A stretch of DNA of 64,000 nt from Pseudomonas sp. WJP1. GTDB lineage: Bacteria > Pseudomonadota > Gammaproteobacteria > Pseudomonadales > Pseudomonadaceae. Positions 18,401-26,667 of this stretch are shown here, piece by piece (position 1 is the first letter of the stretch; each line of letters opens with the position of its first letter). The notes beneath the pieces are model-generated. The model had not been told where the DNA came from, made no database searches, and saw nothing but the letters and a program-made list of their open reading frames with translations. Where the stretch lies: contig NZ_CP110128.1 of NCBI RefSeq assembly GCF_028471945.1, positions 3,212,501 to 3,276,500 on the forward strand, written 5' to 3'. A program made the position numbers and the translations under genes.

Positions 18401-21315
18401 AGGCCAGATTCTGGTTCCTGGCGACGCTTGGTAAAAAGAAGGTCGCTAAAAATCTGGCAATGGCAGGGGGCGCCGTCGGAGTTCCGCAAGTCGAGTCGGA
18501 CCTGTTCAAGCTAAACGAGCTGCGTAACCTGCTTACCGCCCTGGACGGCCTGGCTGCGGATGTGAGTTCCGTGCCCGGATGGAACGGCGTGTCCAGTGAT
18601 GCACCAACCATGGCTCAAGCGTGCGAGCTGGGCGAACGTCTAAGGACGATGATCAGCGCCAGAGCCGAGTCTGCCGAAGACTTGATTTCCTTGCGCGCAG
18701 CGACTGAAAAGCTTGTCGTAAAAGCCAATGAGTTACTGGGCGGTGGCGGATTTATTGCTTCGGCATTGCAGCAGTTGAAAAATGCATTCGCTGACTTCAA
18801 CGAAACTGCCAAGCGATTCAACGACTTGGGCAACCGGCCAATTGCGCAAACGCTCACAATCGAATCTCTGCTGGAGGCTGCCAATGCAATCATCCGTCAG
18901 GAATCCAAGCTGAAGGCCTGGTGTGATTGGTGTCGAGTCAGGGAGGAGGCGGTCGCGTCGGGGCTTCAACCTTTAAGTGATGCGTTGGCGTCGAACGCAT
19001 TGCCCGAAGGTGGCACTGTCAATGCTTTCGAAACTGCCTACGCTCGCTGGTTTGCGACCGTGATGATTGATGCGCAGCCGTTGCTGCGAAACTTCGTACC
19101 TGCCGAGCACACAAGCGACATTGAGGCGTTTGTTCGTCTTGATGAGGATTTGTCCAAACTCACAGTGCGGTACATACGAGCGAAGCTGTGTGGTGTGATT
19201 CCGTCGAAAAACGAGATTGGCAAGCAGGGTGGCTTTGGCATTCTCAAGCACGAGTTGCAGAAGTCCCGACGCCACAAGCCCGTGCGACAACTGGCTGTCG
19301 AGATGGGGGACGCCATGACGAAGCTTGCCCCTTGCATGCTCATGAGTCCGCTTTCGATTGCACAGTATCTACCGACGGACCTGGCGCTTTTCGACCTGGT
19401 TATTTTCGATGAGGCTTCGCAAATCGCGCCGTGGGACGCCATTGGTTCGATTGCAAGAGGTAAGCAGGTTGTGATTGCGGGAGATCCCCGACAAATGCCG
19501 CCGACGAACTTCTTCAATCGTGCTGCGTCCGCGACAGAGGATGATACGTCGGAAGATATGGAAAGTATCCTGGATGAGTGTCTCGGCGCGGGTATTCCAA
19601 GCCACAGCCTTAGCTGGCACTACCGTAGTCGTCATGAAAGTCTGATTGCTTTTTCAAACCACCGTTACTACGACAGTAACCTGATTACTTTCCCGGCATC
19701 AGAGACCCGCGCAAGCGCTGTGGAATGGCGACGTGTCGATGGCGTTTATGCGAAGGGTAAAGGGCGACACAATCAGGCAGAAGCCGAGGCTATCGTTACT
19801 GAAACCGTGAAGCGTTTGTTGGACCCAGCCTTTGTCGCTGCCGGTCATAGCATCGGGATCATTACGCTCAACACTGATCAACAGAGACTGATTACCGATT
19901 TGTTGGACCGGGCGCGCCAGCAGTTTCCGCAGATCGAGCCGTTCTTCCAGGATGATATCGCTGAGCCTGTCGTGGTCAAGAACCTGGAGACGGTGCAAGG
20001 CGATGAGCGAGATCTGATCATGTTGGGTATTGGCTACGGTCCTACCGAACCCGGTGCCCAGGTCATGTCGATGAACTTCGGTCCCTTGAACAAAGAGGGT
20101 GGGTGGCGCCGCTTGAATGTCGCGATTACACGTGCGCGCAGGGAAATGTTGGTTTTTTCATCTTTCGACTCGTCAATGGTCGATTTGAATCGCACCAACG
20201 CCCGGGCTGTACGGGATTTGAAGCACTTTGTCGAGTTTGCCCAACGTGGCCCGAAGGCGCTTGCCGAGGCGGTGCAGGGATCTGTAGGTGGCTATGATTC
20301 GCCATTTGAAGAAGCCGTTGCTCAAGGGCTGAGACGCAAGGGTTGGCAGGTTGTGCCTCAAGTTGGTGTATCACGTTTCCGAATTGACCTGGGGATCGTC
20401 CATCCGGATAGACCGGGCGACTATCTCGCCGGTGTCGAATGCGATGGCGCGACTTATCACAGTGCAGCAACAGCCAGAGATCGCGACAAGGTTCGTGGCG
20501 CAATCCTTAAAGGACTGGGATGGAAACTGGTTCGACTGTGGTCTACCGAATGGTGGATTGACAAGTCTGGAGCACTTGATCGTTTGCATGCATCACTCGA
20601 GAGTCTGTTGAGTGAGTCGCGCGCAGTCCCGGCGCTAGCACAGCCTCAAGAGCTACCTGTTCCTCATCTGCTCCTGGTACAGACGCCGTCGGCAGAAGCT
20701 ACCGTTGAACAGACAGAGAAGATTGCCAGTACTTCCACGCAGGATCGGCTCGTTGACGAGAAGGCGGAAATCAGGATTGCCGGCGCGTTTGCTGCTCCCG
20801 CCAAGCCTGCAATGAAGGGCGAGTATCGCGCCACAGACTTCACGAATGTGAGTGACCGGATTCAGGCCGACGCGTTTTACTCTCAAGAGTACGACGCTGT
20901 TCTTTCAGATTTGATTGCCCATGTGTTAGTTCAAGAAGCTCCAATACTCGATTCGTTGTTGGTTCAGCGGATTGCCAGGGCTCATGGTTTTCAGCGCTCT
21001 GGACGTCTGATTCGTGAACGGGTACTGGATTTGACGGAGAAAAATCATCACCTGAGGAGCGACCCCGTCGAAGGTCTGTTCGTCTGGCATTCTGAAAGCG
21101 ACGTTGCTGGCTGGAATAGTTATCGGATTGCCGGCGCGTCAAATGATGCTCGGTCAGTAGAAGAGATTGCAGCTGAAGAATTACTGGTCGTCGCGTCCTT
21201 GATTTCGGCAGGTGACAGACCGCACGAGATCGCCAAGGCATTCGGTTTGAAGCGTTTGACGAGTGCGGCACGTGAGCGGATAGAGTTGGTGATGAAGTCA
21301 GGAACAGGTCTCTAG
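15466..21315 (+). CDS. DUF4011 / SF1 helicase / Vsr-like nuclease / DUF3320 giant protein, probable anti-phage defence
   Basis: 1949 aa. Domains in order: a beta-rich N-terminus (1-130); a transglutaminase-like fold with Cys217 (GGVATCLDTAL) and His243 (KGHAFVGAW); DUF4011 from about 370 (LWQRKLLDLTTRNRLLHL); an SF1 helicase with Walker A GPPGTGKS (683-690), Walker B VIFDEASQ (Asp1315-Glu1316), GDPRQMPPTNFF, WHYRSRHESL and NVAITRARR (about 1551); a Vsr/DUF559-like nuclease with Glu1615, Asp1641 and VECDGATYH (Glu1658); and a C-terminal DUF3320 region from about 1800. From memory, this architecture has been reported as a single-gene phage-defence system (Hhe) in a large screen. GGAG precedes the ATG. 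The G+C looks lower than in the neighbours, which suggests transfer. It is intact, with no frameshift. Confidence 0.85.
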   Translation: MTIKIEGVIANKIGFASHQNAVPVLRELTVHNHGEADFNDLELELVADPPFLEGKTWRLDRLGKGSTLHISERNLALNAGYLADLAESLAATIVLRLRCKEETLCSQSFAVELLAKNEWGGINSMPELLPAFAMPNDPAVDRILKSASDVLRRAGKADGIDGYESKSRTRTWELASAIWSAVCGLRLSYALPPASFETQGQKVRTPGLVLEGGVATCLDTALLFAAALEQAGLNALLIMTKGHAFVGAWLQPQEFSQLITDEASAVRKRIDLKELLVFETTLATRFPLPGFSQAISNAERQINDEDFIMAIDIHRARMQRIRPLASSVSVPKSGPAEEPQEVSESLEEAPPLPGFDIEISTDADSPAGKLTLWQRKLLDLTTRNRLLHLPDSAKGVRLICPEPAQLEDQLASGKRIRIVSVPDLEAGGRDAALYEQQNSESLRDEYARTALSRGEVLATLEKSKLEVALIDLYRKARSDLDEGGANTLFLALGFLKWKKSADDPKTYSAPLILLPVKLDRKSALSGVTMTLLEDEPRFNLTLLELLRHDFELVIPGLEGELPSDENGIDVTGIWNTVRRAIRDVPGFEVTTELVLGTFSFAKYLMWQDLAARSEQLLKSPMVKHLLERSIGGEGYSTVGDFPQPNELDRKVNPAELFTPLPADSSQLAAVVASASGCDFVLDGPPGTGKSQTIANMIAHNLALGRRVLFVAEKMAALDVVYRRLEEQGLGEFCLELHSSKTSKVEVLKQLERAWDVRDALTAEEWTAETAKLHTLRNRLNEVVELMHRRAPNGLSVHQAIGRVVRDGDASIPRIGWPEGTTHDAQAYARLHDVARRLDLNSQAARELSASFSLLAPTDWSNGWQEAIVAAASDLPGAIERLKVASTSLLKATDLPLAVASSEDIERLIQFVAVLMDTHGIDLSFVFTLNASAKIGAAKKAAQLLAEYREIEQSLSLRYAPDACRTIKLEQVKNDWDTAKARFWFLATLGKKKVAKNLAMAGGAVGVPQVESDLFKLNELRNLLTALDGLAADVSSVPGWNGVSSDAPTMAQACELGERLRTMISARAESAEDLISLRAATEKLVVKANELLGGGGFIASALQQLKNAFADFNETAKRFNDLGNRPIAQTLTIESLLEAANAIIRQESKLKAWCDWCRVREEAVASGLQPLSDALASNALPEGGTVNAFETAYARWFATVMIDAQPLLRNFVPAEHTSDIEAFVRLDEDLSKLTVRYIRAKLCGVIPSKNEIGKQGGFGILKHELQKSRRHKPVRQLAVEMGDAMTKLAPCMLMSPLSIAQYLPTDLALFDLVIFDEASQIAPWDAIGSIARGKQVVIAGDPRQMPPTNFFNRAASATEDDTSEDMESILDECLGAGIPSHSLSWHYRSRHESLIAFSNHRYYDSNLITFPASETRASAVEWRRVDGVYAKGKGRHNQAEAEAIVTETVKRLLDPAFVAAGHSIGIITLNTDQQRLITDLLDRARQQFPQIEPFFQDDIAEPVVVKNLETVQGDERDLIMLGIGYGPTEPGAQVMSMNFGPLNKEGGWRRLNVAITRARREMLVFSSFDSSMVDLNRTNARAVRDLKHFVEFAQRGPKALAEAVQGSVGGYDSPFEEAVAQGLRRKGWQVVPQVGVSRFRIDLGIVHPDRPGDYLAGVECDGATYHSAATARDRDKVRGAILKGLGWKLVRLWSTEWWIDKSGALDRLHASLESLLSESRAVPALAQPQELPVPHLLLVQTPSAEATVEQTEKIASTSTQDRLVDEKAEIRIAGAFAAPAKPAMKGEYRATDFTNVSDRIQADAFYSQEYDAVLSDLIAHVLVQEAPILDSLLVQRIARAHGFQRSGRLIRERVLDLTEKNHHLRSDPVEGLFVWHSESDVAGWNSYRIAGASNDARSVEEIAAEELLVVASLISAGDRPHEIAKAFGLKRLTSAARERIELVMKSGTGL

Positions 21316-22475
21316 GTGGCACCTGCCAGCGGGCATATACCTGACGGATCAAGCTTTTCACTGACCACAAGATCCACCTGGTGAATCGGTTTGCCCCGAT
21401 GCCTGAGCATGCCGCCCTGGCGTTGATGCATCACCGCCGTCATCTCGGCGAGTATCGCCAGGGCCACGCTCTGCGGCGCATCGCCACCCAGGTCGAGGCC
21501 CATCGGGTAGTGCAGTGCCGAGTGGCCCGGGCCGATTTCCGCCAGCAGGCGTTCGGTGCGCTCCCTGGGGCCGAGCTGGCCGATGTAGGCGGGCGCGGCT
21601 TGCAGCGCCAGTCCGAGCCAATGGCGGTCCTGGCGGTAGCTGTGGGTCATCACCGCCACAAAGGCGCCGTCGATCAGCGGGGCCAGGTCGAACGGGTTGT
21701 CGAGGCTGGCGAGGATAACGGCGTCGGCTTGCGGGAAACGTTCGGCGCGGGCGAAGTGGCTGCGGCTGTCGACGACGCTGACGTGCCAGTCCAGCAACTT
21801 GGCCATGCGCACCAGCGGCTGTGCGTCGTGGCCCGCGCCGATAATCACCAGGCGGGGCGGTGGGGCGATGTACTCTAAAAACACTTCGACCTCACCACGG
21901 GCGTTGCAGTAGAGCCGTGTCGAGGACTTTTTCTGCGCCAGGGTCTTGTGCAGGTCACGGCGGATCGCCTCGTTCAGTTGCAGGTTGCGCAGGCTGCCCT
22001 CGGTGTCTGACAGCAGACGGTCACCGACCCGGGCCGATGCATCCCGGGAACTGGCAATCACCGTGGCCATGGCGGCCGGTTGTTGACGGTCGCGCACCCG
22101 TCGCAGCAGTTCGATGGCCGGGGAAGGTGATTTCGCCCGAAGGCGTTCGAGCATGACGAACACCGTGCCGTTGCAACCCAGGCCAAAGGTCAGGGCGCTT
22201 TGCTCGTCGTCTTCATCCTCTGTGGCGCCGGTGCTGTAGCGGCGCACCACCGGTTCGCCGGAATCGGTGAGCCACCAGGCTTTTTTCGCCAGGTCCTGTT
22301 CCAGGCAACCGCCGCTGACGGTGCCAACGGTGCGGCCGTGAATGGGGATGAGCATCCGCGCACCGGGACGGCGGTAGGCCGAGCCTTCCACCTTGACCAC
22401 GGTGGCGAGGATGCTTTCTTCGCCGTGGTGGGCGGCGGTGTCGATGGCTTGTAGAAGATCATTGAGGCCGGACAT
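21312..22475 (-). CDS. XdhC/CoxI family molybdenum hydroxylase maturation protein
   Basis: 387 aa from ATG 22475 (MSGLNDLLQAID). Upstream codons in the frame come from REP sequence. The N-terminal XdhC domain has EGSAYRRPGARML and GTVSGGCLEQDL. The C-terminal domain is Rossmann-like, with VIIGAGHDAQPLV and VVDSRSHFARAERFP. XdhC proteins bind molybdenum cofactor and help sulfurate and insert it into xanthine-dehydrogenase-type enzymes. The likely client is the hydroxylase encoded at 31944-34612. Its stop (CTA at 21312-21314) overlaps the stop of the giant gene tail to tail. It is the last gene of the minus-strand catabolic operon. Confidence 0.9.
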   Translation of the reverse strand: MSGLNDLLQAIDTAAHHGEESILATVVKVEGSAYRRPGARMLIPIHGRTVGTVSGGCLEQDLAKKAWWLTDSGEPVVRRYSTGATEDEDDEQSALTFGLGCNGTVFVMLERLRAKSPSPAIELLRRVRDRQQPAAMATVIASSRDASARVGDRLLSDTEGSLRNLQLNEAIRRDLHKTLAQKKSSTRLYCNARGEVEVFLEYIAPPPRLVIIGAGHDAQPLVRMAKLLDWHVSVVDSRSHFARAERFPQADAVILASLDNPFDLAPLIDGAFVAVMTHSYRQDRHWLGLALQAAPAYIGQLGPRERTERLLAEIGPGHSALHYPMGLDLGGDAPQSVALAILAEMTAVMHQRQGGMLRHRGKPIHQVDLVVSEKLDPSGICPLAGAT

Positions 22476-22503
22476 GGCAATAAATCCTATGCATCGTGGA
22501 GAT

Positions 22504-22598
22504 CCCTGTGGGAGCGAGCCTGCTCGCGATTGCGGTACATCAGTCAACATCGATGTAGGTGACCCACCGCTATCGCGAGCAGGCTCACTCCTACAGGG
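22504..22598. repeat. REP pair (inverted)
   Basis: Arms TGTGGGAGCGAGCCTGCTCG and complement (right arm with TAC variant), in the gap between the aminohydrolase and the XdhC gene. Confidence 0.87.
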
Positions 22599-22617
22599 GA
22601 GCGGGGTGGCTTGAGGA

Positions 22618-24006
22618 TCAGTTGTCGATGTTCATTAACTGCCGCACCCCATCCCACGCCTCGGCCCGCATCCGCTGCATGTCCAGCCCCGGGATCTCGC
22701 CGTTATCGACCACCACCCGGCCACCGACCAGGCTGTACTTCACCGCAATCGGCTCACCCGCCACCACCGGCGCGACGGCAATGTCGTGGAAGCCGAAGAA
22801 GCGCGGATGCTCCAGACCGTAGATCACCAGGTCCGCCGCCTGGCCGATTTCCAGGGTGCCGACCGCACCCAGCCCGAGCACCCGGGCACCGCCGGCCGTA
22901 CCCCAGTGGATGACATCTTCGGCGGTGGTGGCAGAGGCGCCTTGCTGCGCCCGGTGAATCAGCCACGCGGTGTTCGCTTCGCCGACCATGCTGCCGGACT
23001 CGTTTGACGCCACGCCATCCACGCCAAGGGAAATCGGTACCCCGGCCTCGAACATCTGCGGCACCGGCGCGACGCCGCTACCGAGGCGCGCATTGCTCAC
23101 CGGGCAGTGGGAAATGCCGGTGCCGGTTTGCGCGAGCATGCGGATTTCACCGGGTTGCATGTGCACCGCGTGGGCGAACCACACGTCCGGGCCGAGCCAT
23201 TCGTGTTCGGCGACGAACTCTACCGGCAGGCAGTTGTATTTCTCGCGGCAGAAATTCACGTAGTTCTGCGTTTCCGACAGGTGCGTGTGCAGGCGCAAAC
23301 CGAGGCCGCGTGCGCTGTGGGCGAGTTCGCGCAGCAGCGTCGGCGGCAGAGAAAACGTCGGTGTGGTCGGCGCGACCACTACCCGGCGCATGGCGTGCGG
23401 AGTGTCCTGGTGATAACGCGACTTCAGCCGTTCGATGTCACCGACCATCTGGTCGAGGGTTTCCGGTTGCAGCGCGGTTTTCGAGAACCCCGGATGGGCG
23501 CTGGCGGACTCCAGCGCGCCGCCCCGGCACAGCACGAAACGCAGGCCGAACTGATCGGCCATGTCGAACAGCAGGTCACCGGTCTCCGTGGTGCCGTTGG
23601 CATGGTAGAGGTAATGATGATCGGCGCAGGTGGTCACGCCCGACAGCAGCAGTTCGGCCATGCCCAGTTGTGCGGCGATCCGCGCCAGTTGCGGCGTGAA
23701 GCGGTTGAGGCGCGGGTAGGGCACGCTGGCCAGCCAGCCTTGCAGGTCCTGGTTCAATCCTTCGGGCACGGCCTTGAGCAAGTTCTGGAACAGGTGATGG
23801 TGGGTGTTGATCCAGCCCGGATACACCACCGCGTGGCGCGCATCGATCAGGCGCTCGCCGGGTTGCGCTTGGAGACCCGGGGCCATTTCGGCGATGCGCC
23901 CGTCGACGATGCGGATGTCCACGGCGCCGGCCCTGGCCCGCGGGCCACGCAGGCCGGTCATCACCGCCACAGGATTCTTGATCAGGATGTTTTGCAGTTG
24001 AGTCAT
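22618..24006 (-). CDS. Aminohydrolase of the 8-oxoguanine/isoxanthopterin deaminase type
   Basis: 462 aa metal-dependent hydrolase of the TRZ/ATZ branch. Ligand motifs: PGWINTHHHLFQN (HxH), LRLHTHLSETQNYV, and SLGVDGVASNESG with the metal Asp. GTGISHCPVSNARLGSGVAPV is the substrate-side signature of this branch. Relatives deaminate aromatic N-heterocycles (8-oxoguanine, isoxanthopterin, hydroxyatrazine). The start at 24006 is preceded by GGAG. The NCS2 permease stop lies 12 bp upstream, so the two are one transcript. The exact substrate is unknown. A pterin or oxopurine is the best guess from the family and the permease. Confidence 0.82.
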   Translation of the reverse strand: MTQLQNILIKNPVAVMTGLRGPRARAGAVDIRIVDGRIAEMAPGLQAQPGERLIDARHAVVYPGWINTHHHLFQNLLKAVPEGLNQDLQGWLASVPYPRLNRFTPQLARIAAQLGMAELLLSGVTTCADHHYLYHANGTTETGDLLFDMADQFGLRFVLCRGGALESASAHPGFSKTALQPETLDQMVGDIERLKSRYHQDTPHAMRRVVVAPTTPTFSLPPTLLRELAHSARGLGLRLHTHLSETQNYVNFCREKYNCLPVEFVAEHEWLGPDVWFAHAVHMQPGEIRMLAQTGTGISHCPVSNARLGSGVAPVPQMFEAGVPISLGVDGVASNESGSMVGEANTAWLIHRAQQGASATTAEDVIHWGTAGGARVLGLGAVGTLEIGQAADLVIYGLEHPRFFGFHDIAVAPVVAGEPIAVKYSLVGGRVVVDNGEIPGLDMQRMRAEAWDGVRQLMNIDN

Positions 24007-24018
24007 GGTCGGCTCCAG

Positions 24019-25380
24019 TCAGAGGCTGTGGGTGGCGGATTTGCTGGTGGCGGCATCAGGCACGCTGACGCCGTTGAGGGTGGCGTTGAGCAGCACCGAC
24101 ACCAGGCAGGCGATCACCACGCTGCTGTGCAGGAACGGCTGCGACCATTCGGGCAATTGCTTGAACAGGGCCGGGGCCAGCACCGGCACCAGGGCGGCGG
24201 CGAGGGTGAAACCGACGATAAGCACGTTGTAGCGGTTGCGCTCGTAGTCGACCTTGGCCAGGGTCTGGATCCCGGCTGCCGCGACCACGCCGAACATGGC
24301 GATCCCGGCCCCGCCGAGGGCCGCGGTCGGCATCGAGGCGATGATCGCCCCGGCCTTGGGCACCAGTGCCACCGAGCACATCAGCAAGCCGCTGATGGCG
24401 ACCACCCAGCGACTGCGCACACCGGTGAGGATCACCAGCCCGACGTTTTCCATGAAGGCAATGAACGGGAACGCCGCGAACATCCCGGCGATGGTGCTCG
24501 CCAAGCCATTGGCGCGCAGGCCGTTGATCACCTGCTTCTCTTCCACCGGTTTATCGACGATGTCCCCAATGGCGACGAACAGCCCCATGGATTCGACCAT
24601 CTGCACGATCATCACCACCACCATGGTCGCAATGGGAATCAGGCTGAAGGTCGGCAGGCCGAAGTAGAACGGGTAGGGCACGGTGAGCCACGGCGACTCC
24701 TGCACGCTGTGAAAACTGCCCATGCCCAGCCCGTAGGCCAGCGCCGCGCCTACCAGCATGCCCACCAGCACCGCCATGTTGCGCAGCATCGGGCTGCCGT
24801 AACGGTTGACCAGCAGGATGCTGAGCAACACCACCGCCGCGACCGCCAGGTACGCTGGCGCGCCGAAATCACTGGCATGGCGCCCGCCGCCGACCCATTC
24901 ATAGGCGATCGGAAACAGCTGCAGGCCGATCACAGTGACGATGCAACCGGTGACCACCGGTGGAAAAAAGCGCCGTAATCGACCCACGAACGGTGCGATC
25001 AGCATGGTGAAAATGCCCGCGCCGATTACCGCGCCGCAGACTCCGGCGAAACCGACGTCCGGGTTGGTGCCGATGGCGATCACCGGGCCCACGCTGCTGA
25101 ACGCCACGCCCTGGAGGATCGGTAGGCGCACGCCGAATTTCCAGAAACCGACGGTTTGCAGCAGGGTGGCGATGCCCGAGCAGAACAGCGTGGTGCTGAT
25201 CAGCACCACCGTGTCGGCCTGGGACATTTTCAGGGCGCTGGCCACAATCATCGGCACGGCGATGGCGCCGATGTACGAGACGGCCATGTGTTGCAGGCCG
25301 AGGGTGAGCATTTGCCGTACCGGCAGAACCCGGTCGACGGGGTGGATGGATGACGTTGCGGGGGTATTGGCTGACGACAT
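24019..25380 (-). CDS. NCS2 family nucleobase:cation symporter (xanthine/urate/uracil type)
   Basis: 453 aa with about 14 membrane segments. NAT/NCS2 landmarks are the QH pair in LTLGLQHMAVSY (first membrane segment) and the substrate motif ENVGLVILTG (form E-N-x-G-x4-T-G), plus a downstream AKVDYERNRYNVL. It takes up oxopurines or related heterocycles through the inner membrane. AGAGGTGATTCTCC precedes the ATG. It lies between the CobW-type gene and the deaminase on the same strand, which suggests it imports the deaminase substrate. Confidence 0.9.
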   Translation of the reverse strand: MSSANTPATSSIHPVDRVLPVRQMLTLGLQHMAVSYIGAIAVPMIVASALKMSQADTVVLISTTLFCSGIATLLQTVGFWKFGVRLPILQGVAFSSVGPVIAIGTNPDVGFAGVCGAVIGAGIFTMLIAPFVGRLRRFFPPVVTGCIVTVIGLQLFPIAYEWVGGGRHASDFGAPAYLAVAAVVLLSILLVNRYGSPMLRNMAVLVGMLVGAALAYGLGMGSFHSVQESPWLTVPYPFYFGLPTFSLIPIATMVVVMIVQMVESMGLFVAIGDIVDKPVEEKQVINGLRANGLASTIAGMFAAFPFIAFMENVGLVILTGVRSRWVVAISGLLMCSVALVPKAGAIIASMPTAALGGAGIAMFGVVAAAGIQTLAKVDYERNRYNVLIVGFTLAAALVPVLAPALFKQLPEWSQPFLHSSVVIACLVSVLLNATLNGVSVPDAATSKSATHSL

Positions 25381-25468
25381 GGAGAATCACCTCTAGCTGT
25401 TGTTATTCGGTAAAGAGGGGTATTCGTTCTGTGCCCGGAACCGCCATCCACCGGCTCCGATGCCTTTT

Positions 25469-26515
25469 TCAGCCTGCCAGGCAGGCGGCAAAGCCCTGGT
25501 TCAGGGCCGCGCGGTCCAGGTCGCGGCCGATGAACACAATCTTGCTGGAGCGCGGTTCGGCGCCCCATGGGGTGGAGGCACGGAACTCGACGAGGCTGTG
25601 CACCCCTTGCAGTACGTAGCGCTGGTCCTGATCGGCCACCGCCAGCACGCCCTTCATGCGATACAGGTTGTCGGCTTGCTCGGTACGCAGGCGGGTGATC
25701 CAGCGGTGGAAGTCGCCCAGGTTCACCGCGCCATCCACGGCGATGCCCACCGACGACACGCTCGGATCGTGGTCATGATCGAGATCGTCATGTTCGTGAT
25801 GATGGTCATCGGCGTGGTGATCGTGCTCGGCACCTATTTCCATGAGTTTTTGCGTGGATTCGAAGGCGCCGATGCCGAGGATTTTCGACAGGTCGATTTC
25901 GGCATAACTGGAGGTCACCAGGTCCGCCGTGGCATTGAGCCCGCGGATGGTCTCGCTCAGGGCCGCTACTTCAGCGTCACTGACCAGATCGACCTTGTTG
26001 ATGACAATGCGGTCGGCGCAGACGATCTGGTCCACCGCCTGGTTGTCCACGCCATCGAGTTGCAGGTCGTGCAGGTGCTGGGCGATGTGCCTGGCATCGA
26101 CCATGGTGACAATGGCGTCGAGTTCCACTTCATCGGCGATCGGGTCGTTGATGAAAAAGCTCTGGGCCACCGGGTACGGGTCGGCCAGGCCACTGGTCTC
26201 GATCAGGATGTGATCGAGTCGCACCGGCCGCGCCACCAGTTCACGGACGATGCGCACCAGGTCTTCGCGAACCTCGGCGGTGCAGCACACGCAGCCGTTG
26301 ACCATCTCGTAGATCTCTTCGGTTTCGGAACTGAGCACCAGGTCGCCGTCGATGCCGACCTCACCGAACTCGTTCTCGATCACGGCGATCTTGCGCCCGT
26401 GGTTTTGCTTGAGGATGTAGTTGAGCAGGGTGGTTTTACCGGCGCCGAGGAAGCCGGTGAGGATGGTCACCGGGATTTTGGTGTTGGGGGTTGGGGCGTT
26501 GAAGGGGGTGTTCAT
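25469..26515 (-). CDS. CobW/COG0523 family GTP-binding metallochaperone
   Basis: 348 aa from ATG 26515 (MNTPFNAPTPNTKIPVTIL). The P-loop is TGFLGAGKTTLLN, the metal motif NGCVCCTAE, then IETSGLADPYPV and the guanine-specificity NKVDL. A histidine- and aspartate-rich loop (HDHHADDHHHEHDDLDHDHD, about residues 235-255) should bind metal. The C-terminal CobW_C domain is present. Such proteins deliver Zn, Co or Fe to client enzymes or handle metal stress. Lying inside an operon with several metal-dependent amidohydrolases, it probably metallates one of them. That role is inference. Confidence 0.9.
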   Translation of the reverse strand: MNTPFNAPTPNTKIPVTILTGFLGAGKTTLLNYILKQNHGRKIAVIENEFGEVGIDGDLVLSSETEEIYEMVNGCVCCTAEVREDLVRIVRELVARPVRLDHILIETSGLADPYPVAQSFFINDPIADEVELDAIVTMVDARHIAQHLHDLQLDGVDNQAVDQIVCADRIVINKVDLVSDAEVAALSETIRGLNATADLVTSSYAEIDLSKILGIGAFESTQKLMEIGAEHDHHADDHHHEHDDLDHDHDPSVSSVGIAVDGAVNLGDFHRWITRLRTEQADNLYRMKGVLAVADQDQRYVLQGVHSLVEFRASTPWGAEPRSSKIVFIGRDLDRAALNQGFAACLAG

Positions 26516-26574
26516 GTGATGCTCCTTGATAACAATTGACCAGTGCACAATGAATTTGGAGGGATGCTGCTTTT

Positions 26575-26667
26575 TTGTAGGAGTGAGCCTGCTCGCGATG
26601 GCGGCGTGTCAGCCAACAGGGATATTGGATGTAATTGCCCTATCGCGAGCAGGCTCGCTCCCACAGG
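26575..26667. repeat. REP pair (inverted), overlapping a gene end
   Basis: Arms TGTAGGAGTGAGCCTGCTCG and TCGCGAGCAGGCTCGCTCCC. The right arm lies within the 3' coding end of the UbiX-like gene, which terminates at 26609 inside the pair. Confidence 0.87.
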
